Assembly (NCBI GenBank): GCA_963383645.1 | Contig: OY726571.1 | Location: 18,788,599-18,852,598, forward strand | DNA length: 64,000 nt | Origin: Muscardinus avellanarius | Taxonomy: Eukaryota; Chordata; Mammalia; Rodentia; Gliridae | Direction: 5' to 3' | Shown: piece by piece, positions 46,242 through 57,865 of the stretch | Layout: every line of letters starts with the position of its first letter | Numbering within the stretch: position 1 is the first letter of the stretch | Notes under the pieces: model-generated | What the model saw: only the letters and a program-made list of their open reading frames with translations | Told to the model about the DNA's origin: nothing | Database searches by the model: none | Translations under genes and position numbers: made by a program

Positions 46242-47413
46242 TGAAAGACGTCCCCCTCCCTTTATAGAATTAAGTTAGAAAAATCCATCTCCCCATATAG
46301 AATTAAGATATTAGGATATAGAGTTAAGATATAGAATTAAGTTGGAGTAATGTTAGTAATGTTAAGAGTTGTTTTTGAAAATTAAGATGTTTGGATTTAG
46401 AATTCAGTTAAAATAAACTTAAAAGTTCCTGCTTCTGATAACTGCCTGAGTTCTGGCTTCTGTAAAACTGCTTGCTTATGCCCCATTTACTTTAATGTTA
46501 AAAGTTATTTTAATCTAAAAAAAAAAAAAACTGGTTTGCTGTTAGAAATTGTCTTAAGGTTAGACTTGTCTTTTAAAATTCTTGTTTTGAGCCGGGCGTG
46601 GTGGCGCACGCTTGTAATCCCCGCGCTTGGGAGGCTGAGACAGGAGGATCACATGGGTTCAAAGCCAGCCTCAGCTACTTAGTGAGGCTCTCAGCAACTT
46701 AGTGAGACCCTGTTTCCAAATAAAGTATAAAAAAAGGTCTGGGAGTGTAGCCCAGAGGTAGAAAGCCTCTGGGTTCCACCCCCAGTACCACCAAAAAAAA
46801 AAAAAAAAAAAATTCTTGTTTTGATGTTAGGAGTCGTTTCTTTAAAGTTTGAAATATTTTTTAAAATATTATAAAGTGTTTTAGAGAGTAAAGCTAGTTT
46901 TCTTATAAATGAGTTCTAAGCCCGCCACAGCATTATCTATAAGAAAACACCTGGCCCTCATGGGCCGAGCTAGAGGTTACCATAGTAACCGAGCACACAC
47001 CCTGCATGAGGGAGATAGACATTCCTTGGCGGGCGGTGACGTAGAAAGGCTGTCCTGTAAAGCCATTTGCTGAGATTCAAGTGTGTGTGTGCTTGCTTTT
47101 AAAATCATTGGTTGTACTTGTTTACCTTCTTATTTGATTGGTTGTATCCTAATTTTGGTGGGCCATGACATGTATGACCACTCCCTTCTGGGGCTATAAA
47201 TTTGTACCCTGAAGTAGGCTCTGGGTCAGCTCTGACCACATCCTTCTGTCAGTAAGGCTGAACATTGGCTCGGCCAAGGCACTCCCTGGTAGTCATTCGG
47301 ACAGTTCCTTTAACGACAGTCAGGCTTGTGAAAGAATTCCGACAACTGGTTGCCAGTAAGAGCTGCAGCACAATAAACCCTGCGTGTGATTTACATCCTT
47401 GGCGAGTTCTTCA
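46242..47413 (+). mobile_element. ERV1-like LTR carrying a SINE
   Basis: It starts tgaaagacg, as gammaretrovirus-like (ERV1) LTRs do. The U3 has degenerate copies of tatagaattaag. A ctataaat TATA box is at about 47193-47200 and AATAAA at about 47370, followed by a short U5 ending ttcttca (47413), then tttggg-type text. No internal viral gene follows, so it is a solo LTR or one whose partner is lost. A full + SINE (about 46589-46811) sits within it. Left and right ends are inferred from family resemblance; no clear target duplication was found. Confidence 0.65.
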
Positions 47414-47483
47414 TTATTTGGGTAAGGGGGTTGGAGCTGTAGCTCAGAGCTAGAATTCCCCTGGGCTCCATCCCCAGTACAGA

Positions 47484-47575
47484 AAAAGAAAGGAAGGAAG
47501 GAAGGAAGGAAGGAAGGAAGGAAGGAAGGAAGGAAGGAAGGAAGGAAGGAAAAAATAAAGAAAGAAGAAAGAAAG

Positions 47576-47614
<39 letters not shown>
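47484..47614. repeat. (GGAA)n-(GAAA)n microsatellite
   Basis: A GGAA run to about 47550, then GAAA repeats to 47614, at the end of an ID-like SINE part (about 47428-47480). Confidence 0.95.
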
Positions 47615-47615
<1 letters not shown>

Positions 47616-47644
47616 GACTTAGCTGTATGTGGTGTTTTTACTTC

Positions 47645-48520
47645 GATTTCCCATGGTTCCTTGCTTTTAGCTGCCCATTCCTGTCACAAAATACTTGGGG
47701 CAACAATCTCAGGAAGAAAGGTTTGTTTGGGCTCCTGGTTAAGGAGGTTTCAGCCTTGATTACCTGGCTCTCTTGCTAACAGGCCTAAGGTGAGCCGGGC
47801 ATCCTGGGGAAACGTGGAGGGGCAGCCGCTCCCCTCAGAGCCAGGGGAAGCCACACAGGAGGAAGGGCGGGACCAGGCCCACCAGGCTCCGCCTCCTACA
47901 GAGGCCACCCAGCCCAGGAGGTCAGCACCTTGTGGAGCCATTAAGGACTGACACACTGATGAACTGAGCCCTGGGGCTCAACGCCTCCTGGAAGACTCCA
48001 CCTGCAGACACCGCGGGATCAGGGACCAAGCCTTCAACGCCCGCGCCAACCCAGAACTCTAACAAACTGAAAATTGGTTTGTATACATCAATCTGATGTC
48101 GGACCATTGCACTAGACTAGCATTTAGAAGGTTTTGTCGATTTCATTGGCTTTTCTGCAGAGATGATTGTGTCATGTGCAAGTAGAGACGTCTGTCCGTC
48201 TGCCCTTAAATCCAGATTCCATTTCTCTTGCCTCACGGCACTGACCTCCGTGTGGTGTTGAGTAAGAGTGAAAGCCGAGGCCCAATGTGTTTTCCTGAGC
48301 CGGTTTGGTTTTCGGAGTCTTGCTAAGTTGCCATCCAAGCCTTCAAATCGACAAGCCTACCATGAACGTCAACTGCTCAAGGGTCTGGGCCTGTATGCAC
48401 AAGTCACCACAACCTGCTTCCTGGTGAGTGCGTGCGTGTGTGTGTGTGTGTGTGTGTGTGTACTTGTGCACAGTGCAAGGGTCCAGGTCTCACACCTGCT
48501 AGACAAACACATCTTTAGCC
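47645..48520 (-). repeat. Repeat plus antisense L1 ORF2, copy B
   Basis: The unnamed ~300-bp repeat (about 47660-48060: gtgagccgggcatcctgg, attaaggactgacacactgatgaac, gggatcagggaccaagcc) is followed by antisense L1 ORF2 text (48065-48335). Similarity to copy A continues through a (TG)n tract (about 48437-48461) to about 48520. Similarity to copy C includes the 20 bases upstream of the repeat. Confidence 0.7.
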
Positions 48521-50285
48521 CTTTTTTTCTAAGTATTGGGAAATGAACCCAGGGGCATTCTACTTCCAATTATATCCCCAGCTCTTTCTTCAGCCTCCTT
48601 AGCTGTGATTAGAGGCACACACCACAATGCCTGCATCAGATTTTTCTTTTGTCTTTTTTTTTTTTTTGTCACTGGGTATGTAACCCAGGGACATTCTACA
48701 TTCAAGCTCCACCCCCAGGATAATTTTTAATTCTTTATTTTTTAAATTTTATTATATTATTTATTTATTATTTTTTATTTTTTGGTGGTACTGGGGGTGG
48801 AACCCAGAGGCTTTCTACCTCCGGGCTATACTCCCAGACCTATTTTATATTTTATTTGAAAACAGGGTCTCACTAAGTTGCTGAGAGCCTCACTAAGTAG
48901 CTGAGGCTGGTTTCGAACCTATGTGATCCTCCTGTCTCAGCCTCCCAAGTGCGGGGATTACATGTGTGCACCACCACACCCGGCTAATTTGTTATTTTAT
49001 TTTATTTTATTTTATTTTTTTGCTGTACTGGGAATTTAACACAGGGACATTCTACCTCTGAGCTACACCCACGGCCCCGCCTTTTTTTTTCTTTATTTTG
49101 AAACAGGGTCTTCCTGAGTTGCAAAGGGCCTCACCAAGTAGCTGAAGCTGTCTGCAAACTGTGATCCTCTTGTCTTAGCCCCCCCAAATGCTGGGATTGC
49201 AAGAGCACGCCACCACACCCAGCCCAGATTTTTAAAAAGTAATATTTCACCCACATGTGGTGTCACTGCAGCAGACACAGCATTGGGTCCATCCTGTCCC
49301 TGGTGGAGGCTCCTGGACCAGCCAAGGACTGACCACCCTCTTTTAGGACCCCAAGCCTGTCCTGAACCATAGACTGCAGGTGTAGGATTCCCTGGCATGG
49401 CCGCCCTCTCCTGTGGAAAGAGTGGAAGTACACCATGTGCAGAGGTCAGGTCAAGTCTGGATGTATCACAGCATCTAGTGTTGAAATAGCAGCAGAATTA
49501 CAGGCTGAGTGCATCCTACACGGCCTGCACAGTTTTATGAAGGACCAGCACGAACAAATCCAGATTGTGAGAACTGGAGTAAATACCTGATCTTCAGGGT
49601 ACAAGGATTAGCACTGAAGGCCAACAAGTACACGGTGAAGTTTCTGGGTACCATCACCTCCTCAAAGGGACAAAATAAAATACCACTCAGAGTGATGGGT
49701 ATGTGTGTTCTCTTCGAGAGAGGTCTGAAAAATAGCTATTTTAGCTGGGTGTTTGATGCACATTTGTATTCTTAGTACTTGGGAGGCTGAGATAGGAGGA
49801 CTGCAGGTTCAAGAACCGCCAAAGGAAGTGTCCAGACTCTGAATAACCTAGCAAGACCTGATTTCAAAAACAAAACTAAGCCGGGCGTGGTGGCGCACGC
49901 TTGTAATCCCAGCATTCAGGAGGCTGAGACCTGGAGGATCGCGGTTTGTGGACAGCCTCAGCTACTTAGTGAGGCCCTCTGCAACTCAATGAGACCCGGT
50001 TTCAAAATAAAGAATAAAAAAATAGGGTAGGGGGTGTAGCTCGGAGGTCAAATGCTCCTGGGTTCCATCCCCAGTCCTGCAAAAAAACAAACAAACAAAC
50101 CAAAAAAACCTGGGTGTGCTGGCCCAGGCTTGTAATCCCCAAGCTTGGGAGGTGGAGACAGGAGGATCACACACAGGGTTGAAGCCAGCCGTTTAAGAGA
50201 CCCTGTTTCCAAAATTTTAAAAATAAGTATAAAATAGGTCTGTGAGTGTAGCCTGGAGGTAGAAGGATTTCCAGGAACCCCAGTA

Positions 50286-50323
<38 letters not shown>

Positions 50324-50739
50324 CCAGGAATGGTGCCATATACTTGTAATCGCAGTAAAGGCTGTGACAGGAGGATCACGGATTCTCGGCTGTCCTCAGC
50401 TACTTAGTGAAGCCTTCCACAACTTACTGAGACACCGTTTTAAAATAAAAACTTAAAATTGGGCTGGAGTGCAGCTCAGAGGTAGAATGCCTCTGGGTTC
50501 AGTCCTCAAAACTGCAAAACAACAAAAAGCTTGCTAGCTATTCAGACATGTCCTCGACACACAGGTGCTTGACAAAGGGCTTTTCTTGCACTGCTTTTCT
50601 CAACAGTCCCTCAGAGCTTCACCTTCCTTCTCCAGGATTTCGTAGGCAAGCAGCTCACAGCTGATGTGACCTCTGCCCTTCCCTCTGTGTTCTGGTCTGC
50701 CTTTAGCTTGGGAGTCTTCTTTCTTTCCTTCTTTCCTTT

Positions 50740-50775
<36 letters not shown>

Positions 50776-51440
50776 TCCCCCTAGAACTAGAATTTGAACC
50801 CAGGGGCATTCTACCTGAAAGTTACACTCCCATCCCTATTTTTTTAATTCCTTATTTTTAAACAGAGTTTCACTAAGTTGCACAGAGCCCCACTAAGTGT
50901 CCGAGGCTGGGTGAGAATCTGTGATCCTCCTGTCTCAACCTCCCCAGTACTGGGATTACAAGTGTGTGCCACCATGGCCCGCTAGTCTGGGAGTATTCTT
51001 ATTCATGGAATAATTTTTATTTATTTATTTATTTTGGTGGTACTGGGGGTGGAACCCAGAGGCTTTCTACCTCCAGGGCTATACTCCCACACCTATTTTA
51101 TATTTTATTTGGAAACAGGGTCTCACTAAGTTGCTGAGAGCCTCACTAAGTAGCTGAGGCTGGCTTTGAACCTGTGTGATCCTCCTGTCTCAGCCTCCCA
51201 AGCACGGGGATTACAAGTGTGCACCACCACGCCCGGCTTATTCATGGAATAATGAAAATGAGTATAAAGTCACAAGCGCAATTAAAATATTTTTAAAATG
51301 TTTTTGCGGTACTGGGGATTGAACACTGGACGTTCTACCTTGAAGCTATACCCCAGCCCTATTTTTTCTATTTCATTTGAAAACAAAATGATCACTGAGC
51401 TTTTGATTGTGAGCTGTGTTGTATCTTTTAGATTAATTTG
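48521..51440. repeat. SINE cluster
   Basis: Reverse SINEs at about 48530-48640, 48655-48720, 48780-48990 and 49015-49225. Forward SINEs at about 49745-49870, 49880-50090, 50108-50285 (the gaagg-tttccaggaacccc subtype) and 50325-50525. Reverse SINEs at about 50765-50985, 51030-51240 and 51300-51370. A (CA)n tract is at 50288-50322. Non-repetitive blocks are about 49226-49740 and 50530-50730, with no recognised gene. Confidence 0.75.
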
Positions 51441-51443
51441 GAG

Positions 51444-52510
51444 AGAATCAATGTCTTCCAATGCATGAACTCCTTTACTGGGGACTTTAACTATTTTCTG
51501 AAATATTTTGTAGGTTTCAGTGTATATATCAATATATCAGGGCCTCGCAAATGCTAGCCAAGCACTCGATCATTGAACATTACTATCCTTCTTTGAAATT
51601 CTTTCATTTAATTATTTGTCCAATTAATTCATTTATTTTTATGGTACCAAGAACATATGGGGGGGGGGGCTAAGGATTGAACCTAGAAGCATTCTACCTT
51701 CAACTAAACCCCAGCCTGGTTTTATTTCTTATTTGTAAACATGGTCTCACGAGGTTGCTAAAGCCTCAATAAGTTACCGGGGATGTTTTTGAGCCTGTGA
51801 TTCTCGTGTCTCGTCTCAGCCTCCCTAGTAGTGAACCCAGGGCTGTTCTCCCTCTGAGCTCCACGTCCAGGTCAATGGTACTTTTTATTCTAAAACAGGA
51901 ACTCACTAAGTTGCAGAGGGCCTCACAAAGTGCTGAGGCTGGTGATGAACCTGAGATAGACTTGTCTTGGCCTTCTAGGTACTGGCATTATAACCCTGCG
52001 CCACTATGCCTGGATCCTTTTCTTAAAATGGTCTAGGTCCAAGGATTGAACCAAGGGGCATTCTATCTGAGCTACCCTCTCCAGCTCAATTTTATTTTCC
52101 ATATATGTGTGTGCGTGTGTGTGTGTGTGTGTGTCTATTAGGGATGGAACCCAGGGGCTTCCTACCTCTGAGCAACACCACACCCCCAGCCCTATTTTTG
52201 ACTTTTTATTTTGAAACAGGGTCTTTCTACGTTGCAGAGGACGTCACTAAGTAGCTGAGGCTGGCTGTGAACCTGCAATCATCTTTCCTCAGTCTTCCTA
52301 GTCCTGGGATGACAAGCATGTCACCATGCACAGCTGATTTGTTATATTTTGAAACAGGGGTGCACTCAGTTGCTGAAGTTGGCCTCAAACTTTCCAACCT
52401 CCTGTTTCAGTCTTCCAATGACTGAGATTCCAGGTTGCACCACCAAGCCAGCCTCTAAGTGGTGCTTTTACTTTAATTCTTTCTTTCTTTCTTTCTTTTC
52501 TTTCTTTCCT

Positions 52511-52566
<56 letters not shown>

Positions 52567-53640
52567 GTGGTCCTGGGGGAGGAACCCAGGAGTTTTTCTA
52601 CCTCTGGGCTACACTCCCAGACTTATTTTATACATTGTTTTTTTTAATTAAAAAATTTAAAAAAAATTTTTGGTGGTACTGTGGGTGGAACCCAGAGGCT
52701 TTCTACCTCTCGAGTATACTCCCAGACCTATTTTATATTTTATTTGGAAACAGGGTCTCACTAAGTTGCGGAAAGCCTCACTAAGTAGCTAAGGCTGGCT
52801 TCAAACCTGTGCGATCCTCCTGTCTCAGCCTCCCAAGTGCGGGGATTACAAGCCTGCGCCACCATGCCCGGCTTTACTTTAATTTTCGATGGGTCATTGC
52901 TGTTAGCTTTCTACCACTGTGACAAAATCCCTGGGATAAAGTAAGGAAGAAAGGTTTGTTAGGGCTTTTAGTTGCAGAGTTCAGCCATGGTCACTGTGAC
53001 TCTCTTGATGACAGGCCTGGGGTGAGCCGGGCATCCTGGAGGAATCCTGTGGAGGGTCAGCTGCTCACCTCAGGTTCAGTGGAAGCCAGAGCAAGAAAGG
53101 GCGGGGACCAGACACACAGACCTCCTCACACAGAGGCCAGAGGAGAGACCTCCTCCTACAGAGGCCACCAAGCCCAGGAGGTCACCAGCTTGTGGAGCCA
53201 TTAAGGACTGACACACTGATGAACTGAGCCCTCGAGCTCCAAACCCCTCCTGACAAGACTCCACCTGCAGACACTGCGGGATCAGGGACCAAGCCTTCAA
53301 CACCTGCGCCAACCCAGAACTCTAACAAACACTAATTTGGTTTGTATATATCAATCTTATATCCTACCATTTTACTGAACAGCATTTTTTGTAAATTTCA
53401 TTGGATTTTTTTTTCTTTTGGTGGTACTGGGGATGGAACCCTTCTACCTCTGGGCTACTCTCCCAGACCTATTTTATATTTTTTAAAATTTGGAAACGGT
53501 CTCTTAAGCCAGTGACGCTGGCTTTGAACCTGCGTGATCCTCCTGTCTCTACCTACCTACGCGGGGATTACAAGCATGCGCCACCACGCCCAGCTTCATT
53601 GGATTTTCTGCAGAGATGATTGTACTACTGTCCTACATAT
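51444..53640 (-). repeat. Repeat plus antisense L1 ORF2, copy C
   Basis: Antisense L1 text at 51444-51545 matches copy A at 38968-39075. After SINE insertions, the unnamed repeat is at about 52881-53325 and more antisense L1 at 53328-53640. A reverse SINE at about 53410-53594 is flanked by ttcattggatttt (53397-53409 and 53595-53607). A (TTTC)n tract (52478-52566) and a SINE lie between matching tttactttaatt flanks at about 52467 and 52874. Confidence 0.7.
52478..52566. repeat. (TTTC)n microsatellite
   Basis: TTTC repeats adjoining the A-rich (here T-rich) tail of a reverse SINE. Confidence 0.95.
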
Positions 53641-53659
53641 CCAGACATTTTTTTTTTAA

Positions 53660-54154
53660 TTTGGAAACTAGCCAGGCCACACTTGTAATCCCAGTTTATA
53701 ATCGCAGCATTCGGGAGGCTGAGACCAGAGGATCGCGGCTTGCGGACAGCCTCAGCTACTTAGTGAGGCCCTCTGCAACTTAGTGAGACCCTGTTTCAAA
53801 AATAAAGAATAAAAACTAGGGCAGGGTGTGTAGCTCAGAGGTCGAATGCCCCTGGGTTGCATCCCCAGACCCACAAACACACACACACAAATAAGTAAAA
53901 TAAAATAAAACTTGGAAATAGGGTCCAGTTGCCCAGAATAGTCTCAAACTTACAATCCTTCTGCCTCAGCACTTCAAGTCACTGGCATTATAGCTGCCTG
54001 ATACCACATGTGGCTCAAATGTTACTTTTAAAAGCTCAGCCAGAGCCTGCTGTGGTGGTGCAAGCTTGTAATCCCTGCGCTTGGGAGGCTGAGTCACAAG
54101 GATCACACAGGTTCGAAGCCAGCCTCAGCTACTTAGTGAGGCTCTCAGCAATCT
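53660..54154 (+). repeat. Forward SINEs
   Basis: A + SINE at about 53675-53885 with a (CA) tail, an antisense SINE fragment (about 53910-54015), then a + SINE from about 54040 that is interrupted at 54154 by an LTR and resumes at 54659. Confidence 0.8.
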
Positions 54155-54658
54155 AGTGGGTGTGAGAGTACTGAGATGCAGGCTCCTGCTTGAAGGGTTA
54201 ACGAAGCAACTCTGGTTCCTGAGAAGCAGCTTAGAATGCCAGGCTGGGAGGCAAGCACACTTCCTCTAATCAGTGAGCTATGGGTCTTGCCAAGTTGCCT
54301 TCAAGGACAGGAAAGCAGCTCCTGGCCTCGTTGAATGTCCTTCCCAGCATAGACATTTCTCAGAATACTTAGTGGTATGATAAACAGCTTGAGATGTTAT
54401 GAGCCGTCATAAATGTTCTTTGCTTCTAATTGTAAAACAAAAAGTTGCTTTGAGACTCGTCCTTTGGCTTCACTCACACACATCCATTGTTGCTTTAAGA
54501 TAACCTTGTAATGTCTAAAATAGTTAATTTGTCTATGGATCCCATAGAAGCTTTCTCGATAAAAGTCTGATTGCTCTTTCAATAAAACATGCAATGTACA
54601 TGAAACCTGCATCCCGTGTCCCGTGAAGTCTCCAGTGCACTAGACACTGACAAGTAGG
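54155..54658 (+). mobile_element. ERV2/ERVK-like solo LTR (492 bp)
   Basis: The LTR spans 54161-54652, starts tgtgagag and ends gaca. It is flanked by a 6-bp target duplication with one mismatch (agtggg 54155-54160, agtagg 54653-54658). AATAAA is at 54581-54586 with a 66-bp remainder. The 6-bp duplication suits the ERVK class. It lies inside a + SINE and has no internal viral sequence. Confidence 0.75.
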
Positions 54659-55645
54659 CATAAAATAAAGTATAAAATAGGTCTGAGCGTATAGCCCGGA
54701 GGTAGAAAACCTCCTGGGTTCTACCCTCAGTAACACAAATAAATAAATAAATAAACAAATAAATAAAACAGGCCAGGCGTGGTGACTCATGCTTGTAATC
54801 CCAGTACTTGGGAGGCTAAGACAGAAGAATCCCTCCAGCTTCAGCTACTTAGTGAGACCCTATTTCCAGATAACATATATTTACATATAAACTAGGTCTC
54901 AATTGCAGCCCAAAAGTAGAAAGCTTCTGGGTTCCATTCCCAGAACCACACAATCACACCCATAATTTAGTAAAACTCTCGGCAACTTAGCTGATTCAAA
55001 ATAAAAAAATATACCCAGGCGAAGTAGTGCACACTTGTAAACCCAGTAGGAGGGAGCTAGGAGGATCACAGGTTCGCCGCCAGCCTCAGCTACTTAGGTC
55101 TTCTGCAATTTGTGAGACCTTGTTTCAAAATAAATAAAATATAGGGCTGAGGTGTAGCTTGGAGGAAAAAATGCCTCAATTCCTGCCATTGCAACAAAAA
55201 ATAAAATAGCACTGACCGGCAAGATCCTTTCACACCTTAGGAATCTCCCTTAGTCCTGTCAAAGGAATCCTTCCTCTGCTCTGTGGACTCTGCGGGTATG
55301 AAAGCTTAGGTCTTGTCTTCACCTGGGAATCTCTAGCTCAGGGCTCCTTACTGTACAGCACGCAGCCCTGGAGACTGAGGAAGGAGGATGCTGTTGGAGG
55401 CGTTTCAGCAAGTTAGCAAACCCTGTCTCAATATAAAGATAAGGGGACCAGGCGTGGTGGCGCATGCTTGTAATCACTGCATTTGGGAGGCTGAGACAGG
55501 ATTGTGGTTCACAGCCAGCCTCAGCTACTTAATGAGGCCCTTTGCAACTCAGTGAGACTCTGTTTCAAAATAAAGAATAAAAAGGGCTGGGGTATAGCTG
55601 GGAGGTAGAATGCCTCTGGGTTCCATCCTCAGTGCCACCAAAAAA
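54659..55645 (+). repeat. Forward SINEs and a short unique block
   Basis: The interrupted SINE ends near 54765. Further + copies lie at about 54774-54955, 55013-55200 and 55450-55640. The block at about 55205-55365 is non-repetitive with no recognised gene. Confidence 0.75.
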
Positions 55646-55652
55646 CAAAAAA

Positions 55653-55955
55653 AATTATGCTTAGTGAGATTAGTCACAAAAAGTGAAGTGGGATGTTCTC
55701 CCTTATACGTGAGCGCTGGGGATACAGCCAGAGGAGAAACCTTAGTGGAGTGGGGGAGGGGACCGGACGGAGATGGGAGGAAGACTTTAAGTGGAAACAC
55801 CTCAATGGACACGGTGCACACACAAACACTGGAAGGGGTAACGGCAGGTAGCGGGGGAGGGCTCCGTGAGTACTCTGTGCATGTGCCTCCAGCACCCTGA
55901 ACTGCAACACGGTGTATGATTAAAACGCGCCAATTATAAAAAGAGAAAAAGCAAA
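55653..55955 (+). mobile_element. L1 3'-end-like element
   Basis: It runs from agtgaagtgggatgttctccc through a G-rich middle to gattaaaacgcgccaattataaaa. The opening phrase (gggatgttctccc-tata) and the closing A-rich end resemble L1 3' ends of squirrel-type rodents as I remember them. Family assignment is tentative. Confidence 0.45.
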
Positions 55956-55976
55956 TTTTAGACAATCACAACATGT

Positions 55977-55982
55977 TTTATT
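55977..55982 (-). terminator. AATAAA polyadenylation signal of TRIM60
   Basis: On the - strand AATAAA is followed by acatgttgtgattgtct, a GT-rich downstream element. It gives TRIM60 a 3' untranslated region of about 480 nt, of which about 210 nt (56083-56300) is a reverse SINE inserted in the non-coding tail. Confidence 0.65.
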
Positions 55983-56458
55983 GGATGTTACATGATATAA
56001 TTTCCAAATATTTTAACTAAGAATTTGAAGCACTTGACTATATTCAACGATATCCATGAAATTGGCATTGCTACTATATCTTTTTTTTTTTTTTGCGGGT
56101 CTGGGGGATAGAACCCAGAGGCATTTGACCATTTGACCTCTGAGCTACACCCCCTGCCCAATTTTTTTATCTTTATTTTGAAACAGCGTCTCACTGAGTT
56201 GCGATGGGCCTCACTAGCTGAGGCTGCCCGCGAACCGCGATCTTCCGGTGTCAGCCTCCTGAATGCTGGGACGACAAGCGTGCGCCACCACGCCCGGCTC
56301 GCTACAAGGTCTTTTTTATAGTTGCTGAAAATGAGGGGGAAAATCTATTGTGGTTTTCAATGGTACAACTTAAAAAAAGGTTCCAGAAATAATAAAATTT
56401 ACAGGCTACGTCAGCCCTAAAAACTTAAAGAGAATAAGGGGCCGGTTCTTTATCTTCC

Positions 56459-57865
56459 CTAATCCACTACTGACTTGATTTTAAGGGGTTCGGAGTCTGT
56501 TCCGCCATAGAAATAAGGCCAAACGGCACTGGTCAAAGAATCGCTGAAGGTATAGAGAAGAGACCTGTCGTTCATATTGTAAAACGAAACCTCACCCAAC
56601 CCAAAATCCAAAAAAATGCCAATCTTACTGGGCCTTACTGCTGGCAGAAGCTGGATTTTCTTAGGACCAAACGCAACATAACCACTCTCAATATACCGGC
56701 CAACCGCCCAGAAGCCACCCAGGACTGAAGGGTGATTCCTCCAGCTCCTCGGAAGACGGTCTTGACACACGCCCAGCGTCCACTGAGGCTTGTTACCCAC
56801 TTCCACCTCCCAGTAATGTCTGCCGGAGTTAGTTATCTTAGAACCCAGGACGGCAGGGCAGAGGGAAAACCTCCTTGGGTTATTGTCCACATTTTGTTTC
56901 TTTTTCCTGTACTGCAGACTTTTTCTATCCTCAGAGATAATAAGCTGAGGAGACGCTGTGTCGGGATCTAAACTCACTTCGGTTTGAAATTGCTTTCTAA
57001 TTCTGTCCAAGCCAGAATACTGGGGAGGAAGACGAAGCCCATACTTCTGTAACCGGAATGAAAGCGGGCCTGGGGCTTTGAGGCTGTGATACTGCTGCCG
57101 GACACTCTTCACCCCCGTCAGGAAGGCCAGGTCTGACCGCGCACAGTCGGCCTCCATTGCTTTCAGCAGATGTTTTAATGTGGAGAAATGATGTGAAAAT
57201 CTTCCGAGGCTCTCGTTAAGCTGCGTTAAAATGCCCAGCTCTTCATCCTGCATCTGCTTGAGGAGAGCCTCTTGCTCGTTATGTAAAAACAGTGCGCTTT
57301 GCTCAAATTCAGAATTTATTTCTTCTTTCCTCTTTTCGACCTTCCTTCTCAGCTCCAGAGATTTGCTTCTTTGCAGAGTTAATACTTTCTCAACTCGCTC
57401 TATGTTATGCTTCAAGGGCTCAACGCTGTGTGTGAGAATCTTTCTGTGATACGCAGCAGCTTTCTTAATGGGACAAATGTAGTGCCTCTCGTGTTCGGGG
57501 GAAAAACTGCACTGGGTACATAACACCTGGGAGTCCTTCACGCAGAAGAGGGTAAGAAACTGACGGTGCTTCTCACACACGGCGGGCTCCTCCTGCCGCT
57601 TCCTCTTGCTCTTCCTGATCTGCAGGAGCTTAGCAACTTCAGTCAATCCCCGGAGCTGGGGGTTCCTTCGGAAGTTCTTTTTTGAAAAACAGAACCTGCA
57701 CACGGGGCAGGGAAAGGTATCGTTGAGGTCCCTCCAGGACGCACTGAGGCAATCGGAACAAAAATTGTGCCCACAGTCAATGGTCACCGGGTCTTTGAAG
57801 TAATCCACACAGATGGGACAGCCACACTCCGCCTGGAGCTCTGCCAGCGCTGCCTTGAACTCCAT
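56459..57865 (-). CDS. TRIM60: TRIM60, RING/B-box/B30.2 protein
   Basis: A 468-residue tripartite-motif protein in a single uninterrupted coding exon, close to the 471 residues of human TRIM60. It is probably an E3 ubiquitin ligase; TRIM60 is known as a testis-enriched gene. RING ligands C16, C19, C31, H33, C36, C39, C53, C56 and B-box 2 ligands C97, H100, C108, D111, C116, C119, H125, H128 are all present. A coiled coil follows at roughly 130-235, then PRY-SPRY at 299-468, opening with LDPDTA and including WEVEV, LGVCQ, SKIGIFLDF and SFYN. Phrases such as FRRNPQLRGLTE, CVKDSQVLCTQCSFS and HYICPIKKAA are TRIM60-like. The start ATG (57865) has G at -3 and G at +4; the frame is open 15 codons further up without an ATG. 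The stop TAG is at 56461-56459. It is transcribed toward TRIM61, which lies 19 kb away on the opposite strand. Confidence 0.95.
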   Translation of the reverse strand: MEFKAALAELQAECGCPICVDYFKDPVTIDCGHNFCSDCLSASWRDLNDTFPCPVCRFCFSKKNFRRNPQLRGLTEVAKLLQIRKSKRKRQEEPAVCEKHRQFLTLFCVKDSQVLCTQCSFSPEHERHYICPIKKAAAYHRKILTHSVEPLKHNIERVEKVLTLQRSKSLELRRKVEKRKEEINSEFEQSALFLHNEQEALLKQMQDEELGILTQLNESLGRFSHHFSTLKHLLKAMEADCARSDLAFLTGVKSVRQQYHSLKAPGPLSFRLQKYGLRLPPQYSGLDRIRKQFQTEVSLDPDTASPQLIISEDRKSLQYRKKKQNVDNNPRRFSLCPAVLGSKITNSGRHYWEVEVGNKPQWTLGVCQDRLPRSWRNHPSVLGGFWAVGRYIESGYVAFGPKKIQLLPAVRPSKIGIFLDFGLGEVSFYNMNDRSLLYTFSDSLTSAVWPYFYGGTDSEPLKIKSVVD

